Positions 17,001 to 25,189 of a stretch of DNA of 64,000 nt are shown here, piece by piece. Below the pieces are notes generated by a model. That model worked only from the letters and a program-made list of their open reading frames with translations. It had not been told where the DNA came from and did not search any database. The position numbers and the translations under genes were made by a program. Each line of letters begins with the position of its first letter. Within the stretch, counting starts at the first letter, position 1. The stretch covers positions 1 through 64,000 of the forward strand of contig JAKAGV010000006.1 of NCBI GenBank assembly GCA_021815405.1. The letters are read 5' to 3'. Origin of the DNA: Bacteroidota bacterium. GTDB lineage: Bacteria > Bacteroidota > Ignavibacteria > Ignavibacteriales > Ignavibacteriaceae.

Positions 17001-17433
17001 TTTGTTTCCTGACAAACTTTTGTGTTGCAAGCTCATCGATAAATTTTAATTCAGCCCGGTTCTGTTCTTTATCAAAATTTTCATGATAAGATTCTTCCAG
17101 CGAATTAAATATTTTATGCTCTTTACTCTTTTGAATAAGCTCGTCTAATTTCGCTTTCTTCTTAACCTCCAGAGCCTGGATATTATTCATAACTTTCATT
17201 TTCTGCTTGCTTAGGTACATTTCATAATTTTTCTTGAACTTTATTTCAGCTACAGTAATCTCCTTCTTTATCGCACTCCTGCGGCTACGGATTTCTTTTT
17301 CCGCAATTTGATTATATTCCTTTTGCTGCTTTTCTATTTCAAGCTCAATTTCAGAAACTTCCTTTTGAGCTTTTTTCTCTAACGCTTCTTTTACTTTCTT
17401 AATCGACTCAAACTTGTATATAAACTTTGCCAT
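16990..17433 (-). CDS. fliJ: Flagellar export chaperone/ATPase stalk protein FliJ
   Basis: The 147-residue, almost wholly alpha-helical protein is rich in Lys and Glu and has continuous coiled-coil heptads (FESIKKVKEALEKKAQKEV onward), the hallmark of FliJ. It inserts into the FliI hexamer like the gamma subunit of F-ATPase and links the ATPase to the export gate. Identification rests on size, composition and its position between fliI and the motE-like gene, since FliJ sequences diverge strongly. Its ATG directly follows the fliI stop. Confidence 0.85.
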   Translation of the reverse strand: MAKFIYKFESIKKVKEALEKKAQKEVSEIELEIEKQQKEYNQIAEKEIRSRRSAIKKEITVAEIKFKKNYEMYLSKQKMKVMNNIQALEVKKKAKLDELIQKSKEHKIFNSLEESYHENFDKEQNRAELKFIDELATQKFVRKQSEG

Positions 17434-18768
17434 TTAGTACCCCAGCGGTTTCTCAATAATTTCATTTAACCGGTTTATCGATTCCTCGAATAATGCCTTT
17501 TCATTCATATCCTGTTTTAAAAAGCTGCGGAGAAATTTTATTTTCGATAACGCATGATCAATCTGCGGATTGCTGCCTTTTACGTATGCGCCAATATTTA
17601 TCAAATCCTCGGCTTCATTGTACGTTGCAAGTATTTCATTAAAGATGGCGGCTCTCTTTCGATGATCCTTCGTTACAACATCCGGCATTACTCTACTTAC
17701 ACTCTGAAGCGGATCGACTGCAGGGAACTGACCTTTGTTTGCAAGCTTTCTGGATAAAACAACATGCCCATCCAGTATTGAACGAGCTGCATCGGCAATC
17801 GGTTCAGTCATGTCATCGCCGTCTACAAGCACTGTATAAAATCCTGTAATTGATCCTTTGTCAGTATTGCCCGCACGTTCCAGAAGCTTTGGAAGAATAG
17901 CAAACACCGAAGGAGTGTATCCTTTCGTTGTAGGTGGCTCACCGATAGTTAATCCAATCTCTCTTTGAGCCATTGCAAATCTTGTAACCGAGTCCATCAT
18001 AAGAACTACGTCCATTCCTCGGTCTCTAAAGTATTCTGCAATAGTAGTACCGATAAATGCACCTTTCATTCTTACTAAGGCAGACTTATCACTTGTTGCA
18101 ACAATTACAACTGACTTCTTCAATCCTTCTTCACCAAGATCTTTCTCAATAAACTCTCTTACTTCTCTTCCTCTTTCTCCTATTAAAGTAATAACATTTA
18201 TATCCGCATTCGTATTTCGGGCTATCATTCCCATCGTAACGCTTTTACCGACGCCGCTGCCTGCAAATATTCCAATTCGCTGTCCTTTGCCAACAGACAG
18301 CAAACCATCGATCGATCTTACACCGGTCTGAAGCGCTGAATCAATTCTTTTTCTTCTTAATGGATTTGGCGGTTCATTATAAACCGGAACGTAAGATGAG
18401 CAAACCAAATCGCCTTTGCCGTCAATTGGATTTCCTAATCCGTCAATTACTCTTCCTAAAAGATTCTCTCCAACTCCTATTAGAAAGCTTTTACCAGAGG
18501 CAATTATTTCACATGAAGGAGAAATTTTATGGACTTCCCCCAATGCAATGGAAAGAACTTTTCCATCCTTAAAACCAACTACCTCAGATTTGCATACTTC
18601 GTTCCCGTCTCTATCCAATACCGAACAAATTTCTCCCAAGGAAACATTTGGACCGGCAGATACTATAACAAGACCGATTACATCAGTAACCTTTCCGTTT
18701 ACTTTGATTGGATCGGCTCGTTCAATCAATCTTTTATGCTTTTTCAATATTTCGTATGCAAGTTCCAT
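17434..18768 (-). CDS. fliI: Flagellum-specific ATPase FliI
   Basis: This 444-residue hexameric ATPase of the flagellar type III export apparatus is homologous to F1-beta. Walker A is GSGVGKS (residues 170-176) and Walker B is in DVVLMMDSVTRFA. The T3SS-ATPase signature GEPPTTKGYTPSVF is intact, as is GERGREVREFI. It loosens chaperone-substrate complexes and supports export driven by proton motive force. The ATG directly abuts the fliH stop, so the two, which form a complex, are likely translationally coupled. Confidence 0.97.
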   Translation of the reverse strand: MELAYEILKKHKRLIERADPIKVNGKVTDVIGLVIVSAGPNVSLGEICSVLDRDGNEVCKSEVVGFKDGKVLSIALGEVHKISPSCEIIASGKSFLIGVGENLLGRVIDGLGNPIDGKGDLVCSSYVPVYNEPPNPLRRKRIDSALQTGVRSIDGLLSVGKGQRIGIFAGSGVGKSVTMGMIARNTNADINVITLIGERGREVREFIEKDLGEEGLKKSVVIVATSDKSALVRMKGAFIGTTIAEYFRDRGMDVVLMMDSVTRFAMAQREIGLTIGEPPTTKGYTPSVFAILPKLLERAGNTDKGSITGFYTVLVDGDDMTEPIADAARSILDGHVVLSRKLANKGQFPAVDPLQSVSRVMPDVVTKDHRKRAAIFNEILATYNEAEDLINIGAYVKGSNPQIDHALSKIKFLRSFLKQDMNEKALFEESINRLNEIIEKPLGY

Positions 18769-19398
18769 TTAGGATTCTTCCGAATAAATATTTGCCTCAA
18801 GAAATTTTTTCAGCTCATTAAACTGAGAAGATATTCTTGCGTCTACATTGCCAATCTCTGTCTCGATAAAACATCCGCCCGGCTCTATCCTTTCGTCAGA
18901 TTCAAATTGAATTTTAGACAATGACGAATCGAACTGCCGATTCTCATCTCCGCTATTCAATACTGAAAGATCTCCCGGATTAAGCTTCACCAGAACTTTA
19001 TTACTGCCAATTACTCTTTTTATCGCTTCACTTAAAGTATCGTTAATTATGGTTTGTTCCGAAATTTCTCTTCTTACAATTTTTTCGGCAACAAAAATTG
19101 CCAGGTCGATAACAACTTTTTCAAAAACTTCTCCATAACCGGATATTGTTTTATCCAGAGATGAAATTATTTTGTCAACATCCGAAAACTTCTTCATCAG
19201 CCGGTCATTATAATCTTTTTCAAGCTTTTCACCAGCTGACTTTTGACCTTCGCTATATCCTCTCTCATAAGATTGCTGGAGCTGCCGCTGAAAGAAAACT
19301 TCTTCTCTTTCCGTTTCAATCCCCGAACTCTCTAAAGGGTTTTTTAATTGGACGTTAAGATTTTTCGACCTGGTTCCGACTTTAATTACGCTAGACAT
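18769..19398 (-). CDS. fliH: Flagellar assembly protein FliH
   Basis: The 209-residue protein acts as the FliI regulator and peripheral stalk of the export ATPase. The N-terminal half is charged and coiled (QQSYERGYSEGQKSAGEKL). The C-terminal half has the FliH/HrpE/V-ATPase-E fold markers, with FVAEKIVRREIS followed by VLVKLNPGDLSVL and PGGCFIETEIGNVDARI. The start overlaps the fliG stop by 8 bp (ATGTCTAG), which points to coupled translation. It is recognised from domain pattern plus position between fliG and fliI. Confidence 0.9.
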   Translation of the reverse strand: MSSVIKVGTRSKNLNVQLKNPLESSGIETEREEVFFQRQLQQSYERGYSEGQKSAGEKLEKDYNDRLMKKFSDVDKIISSLDKTISGYGEVFEKVVIDLAIFVAEKIVRREISEQTIINDTLSEAIKRVIGSNKVLVKLNPGDLSVLNSGDENRQFDSSLSKIQFESDERIEPGGCFIETEIGNVDARISSQFNELKKFLEANIYSEES

Positions 19399-20416
19399 AA
19401 ATTTCGTCCGAACCTCCGCGCATGTTTAGCGCAATCTCACCGCTTTCCTCAAGCGCTTTGATTAAGTCAATTATCTTCGCTTGTGCAGCTTCAACTTCTT
19501 TTAACTTAACCATGCCCATATATTGAAGCTCTTCTTTTAAAAGATCAGAAGCTCTTTCTGACATGTTTGCAAATATTTTTTGCCTTAACTTGTCGTCTGC
19601 AATTTTTAATGAAAGTGCGAGGTCCTTCCTATCAACTTCACGCAGAATTTTCTGTATATCTTTATCCTGAATATTTACTATATCATCAAACAGGAACATT
19701 AATCGCTTTACTTCACCGGCAACATCGGCATCCTTTTGTTCTAAACCGGTTAAAATTTCTTTACTTAAGCTGACGTTTGTTCTGTTTAAGATAGCAGCAA
19801 GGCTTTTTGTTCCGCCGATCTTGCTTAAAGATTGACTCATGCTGAAGCCCGCCATATCATCAACCACTTTCTCAATTTGCTTTAATGTCTGAGGAGAAAT
19901 TTTTCCGAGCGTGGCAATCCTGAAAACTACATCGCTTCTAAGCGGCTCCTGCAGCTCTTTCAACGCTGATGCTGTCTGATCCGGATGAAGATGTGAAAGA
20001 ATTAAAGCTATCGTCTGCGGATGCTCTTTGCTTAAGAAGCTTATCAATTGCGCAGAATCTGCTTTTTTCAAAACATCAAAGCCGCGCAAAGTAGTTAGGT
20101 TCTTAACCTTCTCGATAATTTCTACTGCTCTGTTTATGCCGAAAGATTTTTCCAGTACCGCACGTGCATATTCAAGTCCTCCTTCAAGAACATATTCACG
20201 AGCTGTAACCATGCCATAAAATTCTTCCATTACCGCATCAACAGTCTGCGACGGAATATTTCTTACTTTGGATATTTCTGTCGAGATCATCTCAATTTCA
20301 GCTGCATCAAGATGCTTAAAGACTTCTGCTGCGTTCTCAACATTAAGCGCAATCATGAGCAGAGCAGCCTTTTGAACTCCGGTAACATCAACTGTTTTAA
20401 TTTCTCTTGGAGGCAT
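19391..20416 (-). CDS. fliG: Flagellar motor switch protein FliG
   Basis: This 341-residue rotor protein joins the MS-ring to FliM/FliN and receives torque from the stator. The N-terminal domain begins TGVQKAALLMIALNVENAAEVFKHL. The middle domain holds the EHPQTIALILSHL motif (about 120-140). The C-terminal torque domain reads FDDIVNIQDKDIQKILREVDRKDLALSLK with the charged helix around residue 285, then a long helix (LQYMGMVKLKEVEAAQAKI). All three domains are complete. It lies 8 bp after fliF, its binding partner. Confidence 0.96.
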   Translation of the reverse strand: MPPREIKTVDVTGVQKAALLMIALNVENAAEVFKHLDAAEIEMISTEISKVRNIPSQTVDAVMEEFYGMVTAREYVLEGGLEYARAVLEKSFGINRAVEIIEKVKNLTTLRGFDVLKKADSAQLISFLSKEHPQTIALILSHLHPDQTASALKELQEPLRSDVVFRIATLGKISPQTLKQIEKVVDDMAGFSMSQSLSKIGGTKSLAAILNRTNVSLSKEILTGLEQKDADVAGEVKRLMFLFDDIVNIQDKDIQKILREVDRKDLALSLKIADDKLRQKIFANMSERASDLLKEELQYMGMVKLKEVEAAQAKIIDLIKALEESGEIALNMRGGSDEIYV

Positions 20417-20424
20417 ATTATACC

Positions 20425-22020
20425 TTAAAATTCATCCTCATGCAGCCATGCGTTAATTAACTTAGCCGCTTCAACAGGATTTTTAGAAACATAGTTGGAA
20501 ATCTTCTCCTGTTGATTTCTCTTTTTAACAGCCTCTTCCGATATTTCATCTTCAATATCTCCAATCGGAAGCATCGGTTTTTTTAATCTGGTATTAATCT
20601 GTGGAACTTGTTCGGTACGAGGCAGTTCGGGTCTGGCATAACTGTCTAATGCAAGCTCGCCATTATTGAATGTACCAATTACTATTTTTTCAGACTTCAA
20701 TCTCTTCATCAAACTTTTAAGAAGAAAAATTGATGCCGCTACTGCAAGCACCATCAAAATTGGATTTGTCCATTTATCCATATTATCCAAAGGATTCGGC
20801 TTTACCACCGGCTCATCATCAATTTCTTTTGTCTCAAATGGAATATCAACTAATGAAAACTGATCGTTCCGTGTCGGATCAACACCAACTGCATTTTTAA
20901 CTATTGCTTCCAACTTATTCAACTGATCTTTTGGGCGAGGCTCAAATACTGTTTCCACTTTGCCTCCCTTTTTTACTTCCTTTGAAATATCATTTATGAC
21001 TGCCGCAACACTTAAACGGTTGATATTACCGGTACCTTGGACTACCTTTTCAATTGTCTTATTTATATCATAGTTGGTAGTATTGTTCTCACTTACCTGT
21101 GCAGTTGAATCGCCAAGGTTCTTTCCGTTGTTTGAAGTCTTAACATCCTGCTCGCTAATTGCAACCTGCGAGTTAGGGTCATAGGTTTCCATAGTTTTTT
21201 CAACCTGATCGAAATTTAAATCAGCATTTACTTCAACCATTGAATTTCCATAGCCGACAACGTTATCCAGTATCGCTTGCGCCTTCTGCGCCAAATACTT
21301 CTCTACAGATTTCTTTATTTCATATTGTTTGGAACTCGAAGCCGAAAGCGGATCTCCATCATCTTCACTTGAAAGCAGCTTACCTTGAGTATCAATCAAA
21401 GTTACCTTCCCCGGAGTCAATCCTTCAACACTTGCAGAAACAAGATTCGTTATTGCAGTAATGTTACCTCTGGTTAATTGATAATTGTCTCTTAACTTTA
21501 AAACTACCGCAGCCGTTGTAGGTTTCTGCTCATCTTTAAAAACTGATTTCTGAGGCACAACGATATGAACTCTCGCTCCTTCAACTCCGTCAAGCTCCAT
21601 TATTGATTTTGCAAGTTCGCCTTCAAGCGCACGTTTATAATCGAGCTTTTGCATAAAGTCAGACATGCCCATTGTGTTCTTATCAAAAATTTCATACCCA
21701 ACAACGCCGGAACTAGGAATTCCTTTGCCGGCTAATGTTATTCGCTCCTCATATACTTTGTCTTTAGGAACCTTTATTGTTCCACCATTATCTGTAATCT
21801 CGTAAGGAATTTTTTGTGTACTCAGCTGATTTATAACTTTTGAAGCGTCTTCCTCCGACAGATTTGAAAACAACGGAGTATAGTTTGGCTGATTCATAAA
21901 AACTAATAATACTCCAAGCAGCAAAGCAGTAGCTGCTACAGCGCCTCCAATTACAAGCTTTTGCTGAAGCGTTAGCTTGTTGAAGATATTGAGAATTGCA
22001 CCGAACGGATTTTCTTTCAT
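20425..22020 (-). CDS. fliF: Flagellar MS-ring protein FliF
   Basis: This 531-residue inner-membrane protein forms the MS-ring. Two membrane segments lie at about 22-43 and 434-452. Between them are the YscJ/FliF ring-building domains, with NQPNYTPLFSNLSEEDA then ERITLAGKGIP and RALEGELAKSIMELDGVEGARVHIV (in parts). The C-terminal end, AAKLINAWLHEDEF, is the conserved FliG-binding tail. Length is near that of the usual family (about 530-570). fliE lies 5 bp upstream. Confidence 0.97.
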   Translation of the reverse strand: MKENPFGAILNIFNKLTLQQKLVIGGAVAATALLLGVLLVFMNQPNYTPLFSNLSEEDASKVINQLSTQKIPYEITDNGGTIKVPKDKVYEERITLAGKGIPSSGVVGYEIFDKNTMGMSDFMQKLDYKRALEGELAKSIMELDGVEGARVHIVVPQKSVFKDEQKPTTAAVVLKLRDNYQLTRGNITAITNLVSASVEGLTPGKVTLIDTQGKLLSSEDDGDPLSASSSKQYEIKKSVEKYLAQKAQAILDNVVGYGNSMVEVNADLNFDQVEKTMETYDPNSQVAISEQDVKTSNNGKNLGDSTAQVSENNTTNYDINKTIEKVVQGTGNINRLSVAAVINDISKEVKKGGKVETVFEPRPKDQLNKLEAIVKNAVGVDPTRNDQFSLVDIPFETKEIDDEPVVKPNPLDNMDKWTNPILMVLAVAASIFLLKSLMKRLKSEKIVIGTFNNGELALDSYARPELPRTEQVPQINTRLKKPMLPIGDIEDEISEEAVKKRNQQEKISNYVSKNPVEAAKLINAWLHEDEF

Positions 22021-22025
22021 TTATT

Positions 22026-22316
22026 TCAGACTTGAATTTGTGTTAATTGAGTGTACATGTCTAAAGCTTTATTTCGAATTTCCATAAGCAGATCGAGGCT
22101 TGTTTGAGCCTTCTCTCCTGCAATCATTACATCCTGGATCTGGACTTTGCCGCCTTCAATATATTGTTGTGTCATCTTATCGGCATTAAGCTGGCTTTGA
22201 TTTACATCGCCAATAAAGTCCGTCAGAATATTCCCAAAACTATCTTTACCGGTGTTGTTTATCTTTGCACCGGTTTCTATATTCGGAACAATTTTACTAA
22301 TTGAATTGATCGTCAT
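22026..22316 (-). CDS. fliE: Flagellar hook-basal body complex protein FliE
   Basis: The 96-residue protein adapts the MS-ring to the rod and is exported early by the flagellar apparatus. The characteristic C-terminal pair of helices is present: LNADKMTQQYIEGGKVQIQDVMIAGEKAQTSLDLLMEIRNK (given in parts), ending in MYTQLTQIQV. Size and place between flgC and fliF match the standard flgBC-fliE order, except for one small extra ORF. Confidence 0.93.
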   Translation of the reverse strand: MTINSISKIVPNIETGAKINNTGKDSFGNILTDFIGDVNQSQLNADKMTQQYIEGGKVQIQDVMIAGEKAQTSLDLLMEIRNKALDMYTQLTQIQV

Positions 22317-22317
22317 C

Positions 22318-22605
22318 TTAACCTCTTCTATCGATTAATGAACCTAATTTTACTCCTGATAATTTTCCGCTTCTTTCATAAAAATGATAATCTGCAACTT
22401 CTGTTTTGTTCTGCGGGTAAAGCTTCGCAAAAAAATCTTTTTCTTCAGGAAGAAGATTTTCCTTAGCTTGTGCTGTTTTGCTGTTTGCCTGTGAAGCATT
22501 GACTTCAGGTTTTTCTGCGGCGGTTTGTCTTACCTTTGTCTGTTTGCCAGCATTAGTAATAGTGTTTGGAGAATAGTTGCCTATTGCATTCATTCCGATT
22601 CCCAT
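22318..22605 (-). CDS. Small conserved-looking protein of the flagellar operon, function unknown
   Basis: The 95-residue protein is inserted between flgC and fliE, 2 bp from each neighbour, so it is part of the operon and probably a real gene. The first 50 residues are polar, Ala/Lys/Asn-rich and probably disordered. The C-terminal half looks folded: EEKDFFAKLYPQNKTEV then YHFYERSGKLSGVKLGSLIDRRG (in parts). No signal peptide, membrane segment or cysteine is present. I do not recognise the family. The position among rod genes suggests a rod or export accessory protein. Confidence 0.75.
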   Translation of the reverse strand: MGIGMNAIGNYSPNTITNAGKQTKVRQTAAEKPEVNASQANSKTAQAKENLLPEEKDFFAKLYPQNKTEVADYHFYERSGKLSGVKLGSLIDRRG

Positions 22606-22607
22606 GT

Positions 22608-23108
22608 TTAAATCTCCAGAGAATCTTTAGCCATTTGTTTGGAAGAATTTAGCGCAGTCAAATTTGCCTCATAACTGCGTGAGGCTGATATCATATCTAC
22701 CATTTCCGTAACAATATTCACATTCGATTGCTGAACATATCCCTTGGCATTTGCATTTGGATTATCAGGCTCATAGACTTCATCTCCCGGAGTCCGGTCG
22801 GTAACTTCCTTAGAAGTATCAACAGGTAAATTGCTATTCATTCCAGGCTGCAAAATTTCAGGCGAAGAAATCTGTCCCGGTTCAGTAACTTTTAACTGAA
22901 GCGTGCTGGTTTCGGAAACAAGATCATTTGCAAAAGGATTTTGAGATGCAGTTACTTCCAGATATTTTCTTTGATACGGCTGACCGTCTGCTGTTCTAGT
23001 TACATCTGCATTGGCAATGTTTTCTGCAATGATATTCATCCTTTTTCTCTGGATGCTTAATCCTTGAGCACTTACATCAAAACCTGGGAATGTTGGCCCT
23101 ATCTTCAT
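22608..23108 (-). CDS. flgC: Flagellar basal-body rod protein FlgC
   Basis: This 166-residue proximal rod subunit has the N-terminal axial motif FDVSAQGLSIQRKRMNIIAENIANADVTR (seen around residues 9-37). The C-terminal motif is YVQQSNVNIVTEMVDMISASRSYEANL, closing with KQMAKDSLEI. It is slightly longer than typical FlgC because of a loop around 90-125. The start overlaps flgB by 4 bp. Confidence 0.95.
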   Translation of the reverse strand: MKIGPTFPGFDVSAQGLSIQRKRMNIIAENIANADVTRTADGQPYQRKYLEVTASQNPFANDLVSETSTLQLKVTEPGQISSPEILQPGMNSNLPVDTSKEVTDRTPGDEVYEPDNPNANAKGYVQQSNVNIVTEMVDMISASRSYEANLTALNSSKQMAKDSLEI

Positions 23109-23503
23109 GCTGCACCTCCGCCTTTAATAACATTTTGAATTGTTTTGAAATAACTTGAAATTTTTGTCGAAGCAAACTTAAAGTTCAAATAATTTTCAGC
23201 TAAGTCCGCCATCTCTTTGTCTATATCAACATTATTAACACCGGAAACATTATCCTTGCTGTGGTCGGTAACGATTTTAAAATCCGGTACATCACCGTTA
23301 TATTCACCGGAAGTTATAAAATGGCGTTCGTCGTTTGTTTTCAATTGCGTATTCATATTCTCAGATAGTAAATCTTTAAAGACGACATCTTTCCTCTGGT
23401 AATTTTCAGTACCGATGTTTGCAATATTCTCGCTGATAACTTTATTCCTTTCGGCACAGTAACCGGCGAAGTTTTCAAGCAGCTTAATTGTAGAGACTGA
23501 CAT
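23105..23503 (-). CDS. flgB: Flagellar basal-body rod protein FlgB
   Basis: This 132-residue proximal rod subunit is the first gene of the flagellar operon. The N-terminal axial motif LENFAGYCAERNKVISENIANIGTENYQRKDVVF (read in parts at about 9-42) is clear. The C-terminal part carries NNVDIDKEMADLAENYLNFKFA. An AGGTAAG ribosome-binding site precedes the ATG. A weak sigma-54-like element lies about 30 bp further upstream. Confidence 0.94.
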   Translation of the reverse strand: MSVSTIKLLENFAGYCAERNKVISENIANIGTENYQRKDVVFKDLLSENMNTQLKTNDERHFITSGEYNGDVPDFKIVTDHSKDNVSGVNNVDIDKEMADLAENYLNFKFASTKISSYFKTIQNVIKGGGAA

Positions 23504-23871
23504 TTACTTACCTAAACTTTTTCGTGTGAAGGTTCAAAATAAATGCCATTTGAAAAGATTAAATGCGGCGTTGTTTGGCTTAAATATTTTTCTTTGATTG
23601 GCTAATTATGAGCACTTGTAAATTATTGCACACGCAAAGAACTGATTTTTAATTTATTTGAGATGAATGTGAAGCTTGATTAGGAAGCCTAGTAATATTT
23701 TTCACAATTACAATTATCATTTGATTTTTCCTGGTACGTATGCTTGAATTTCGGAATATTTAAACCATGAAGTCCATACTGAAATTCAGTTATTTCAAAT
23801 TTTAACTTTATATTATTTGAAGAGGAAATCCCTTTTGATTTTCAATTTTCAGTAGACAATTCTTGTTAGTC
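23504..23871. other. Intergenic region between chemotaxis and flagellar operons
   Basis: This 368-bp gene-free, AT-rich stretch separates the last chemotaxis gene from flgB on the same strand. Apart from the weak sigma-54-like element next to flgB, I see no strong hairpin, repeat or ORF. There is no clear terminator after the 81-residue gene, so read-through into flgB is possible. Confidence 0.6.
23531..23548 (-). promoter_or_regulatory. Weak sigma-54-like promoter candidate for flgB
   Basis: On the minus strand TGGCAT-N5-TTGA matches the -24 GG element and the spacing of RpoN promoters, with A in place of C at -12. The inferred start point would give a leader of about 20-25 nt before flgB. 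RpoN control of rod/hook genes is common in other phyla, but no RpoN gene is seen here. Confidence 0.25.
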
Positions 23872-24117
23872 TTAAGAGTCGGAATAATCTAAAATAATTG
23901 ATTTTGTTTGTCCGCAAGAGCAAACAAATTTTATTTCTTTTATTGAATCGTTGGCATCTTTCTTAAGAATCACTTTAACACCGTCATGGCTTTCTTCTTC
24001 AATAGCGACTTTTGTTTTGCCAACCATCTCAGCCTTAGAAGCTTTAATAAAATTTCCTTTTTGATTTGGTGAAAGTGAATACTCTCTGAACAACGGTTCA
24101 TCAAAACTATCTTTCAT
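23872..24117 (-). CDS. Small cytoplasmic protein with CxC motif, function unknown
   Basis: The 81-residue protein is the last gene of the chemotaxis operon, 1 bp after cheB. An N-terminal half with mixed charge (DEPLFREYSLSPNQKGNF) is followed by a predicted beta-rich end, VKVILKKDANDSIKEIKFVCSCGQTKSIILDY (in parts). The single CSCG motif resembles half of a zinc knuckle, so a dimer could bind metal. No signal peptide or membrane segment is present. I do not recognise it. Its position suggests a motility or chemotaxis accessory role. Confidence 0.7.
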   Translation of the reverse strand: MKDSFDEPLFREYSLSPNQKGNFIKASKAEMVGKTKVAIEEESHDGVKVILKKDANDSIKEIKFVCSCGQTKSIILDYSDS

Positions 24118-24118
24118 A

Positions 24119-25189
24119 TTAAAATGCCTTATTTATTATTTCCGGAATCTTTTCAAGCGGTGCAACTACATCAGCCAAGCCTGAATCAACAATCGCCTTC
24201 GGCATACCGTAAACAACACATGAACTTTCTTCCTGTGCGATACAGCTTCCGCCTAAATTTTTTAAATTTCTTATGCCTTCTAAGCCATCTTTTCCCATGC
24301 CTGTCATTATTATGCCCAGTGTTTGTTTGCCATACACTTCCACTACAGAATCAATCATAACATCAACGGAAGGACAATGCAAAGTATTTGATGGCTCTTT
24401 AGAAATTTTTATATAAACGCTACTAGAATGATTTCTTTCTGTTTTCATGTGAAAGCCGCCTGGCGCTATATAAACCACGCCGTTCCTTACGGCTTCGTTG
24501 TCTTCTGCTTCTTTTACTTCAAGCTCGCTTAAACTATTCAACCTATCTGCAAGTGATTTTGTAAATTTTGGCGGCATATGTTGAACAATAAACAACGGCA
24601 CGTTTATTCTTTTAGAAAGTAATGGAATTACTTTTTGAAGGGAAAACGGTCCACCCGTAGAAATTCCAAGTGCCACTGACTTATAATTTAGTTTCGGCAG
24701 ATTATTTATAATAACATTCTTGGTCTCCGATGGAGTTTTATTTAAACCTAATGATTGAACTCGTCTAAGCCTGTCTCTAATTGCTCGCTGCTTAACTATC
24801 TCTTTGATCTTACTAATCAGATCATCTTTGATATTAATAATATTTACATTTATGTAAGAAAGCTCTTTAGGTATAAAATCAACTGCACCATACTCCAGAG
24901 CTTTTAATGTTACTTCAGCGCCTTCGGTTGTAAGCGAGCTTACCATGAGAACAGAAGTAGGGCAATCCTTCATAATTTTTTGCAGCGCAGTTAATCCATC
25001 CATCCGCGGCATTTCTATATCGAGCGTTACAATATCAGGACGTAAGGATTTAACCATATTATATCCTTCTTCGCCGTCCTTAGCCTGACCAATTACTTTT
25101 ATACTTGAATCACTTTCAAGCATAATAGAAATTGATTTTCGCATGAATGCCGAATCGTCTACAACTACTGCTGTTATTGTTCTGATCAA
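24119..25189 (-). CDS. cheB: Chemotaxis response regulator protein-glutamate methylesterase CheB
   Basis: The 356-residue enzyme removes methyl groups from chemoreceptors and can deamidate them. The receiver domain (1-120) has acidic Asp11/Asp12 and phosphoacceptor Asp57 in TLDIEMP. The methylesterase domain (about 160-356) keeps the catalytic triad: Ser in ALGISTGGP, His in VQHMPPKF and Asp in GIIMTGMGKDGLEG. The start overlaps cheA by 4 bp (ATGA), so it is coupled to the kinase that phosphorylates it. Confidence 0.97.
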   Translation of the reverse strand: MIRTITAVVVDDSAFMRKSISIMLESDSSIKVIGQAKDGEEGYNMVKSLRPDIVTLDIEMPRMDGLTALQKIMKDCPTSVLMVSSLTTEGAEVTLKALEYGAVDFIPKELSYINVNIINIKDDLISKIKEIVKQRAIRDRLRRVQSLGLNKTPSETKNVIINNLPKLNYKSVALGISTGGPFSLQKVIPLLSKRINVPLFIVQHMPPKFTKSLADRLNSLSELEVKEAEDNEAVRNGVVYIAPGGFHMKTERNHSSSVYIKISKEPSNTLHCPSVDVMIDSVVEVYGKQTLGIIMTGMGKDGLEGIRNLKNLGGSCIAQEESSCVVYGMPKAIVDSGLADVVAPLEKIPEIINKAF

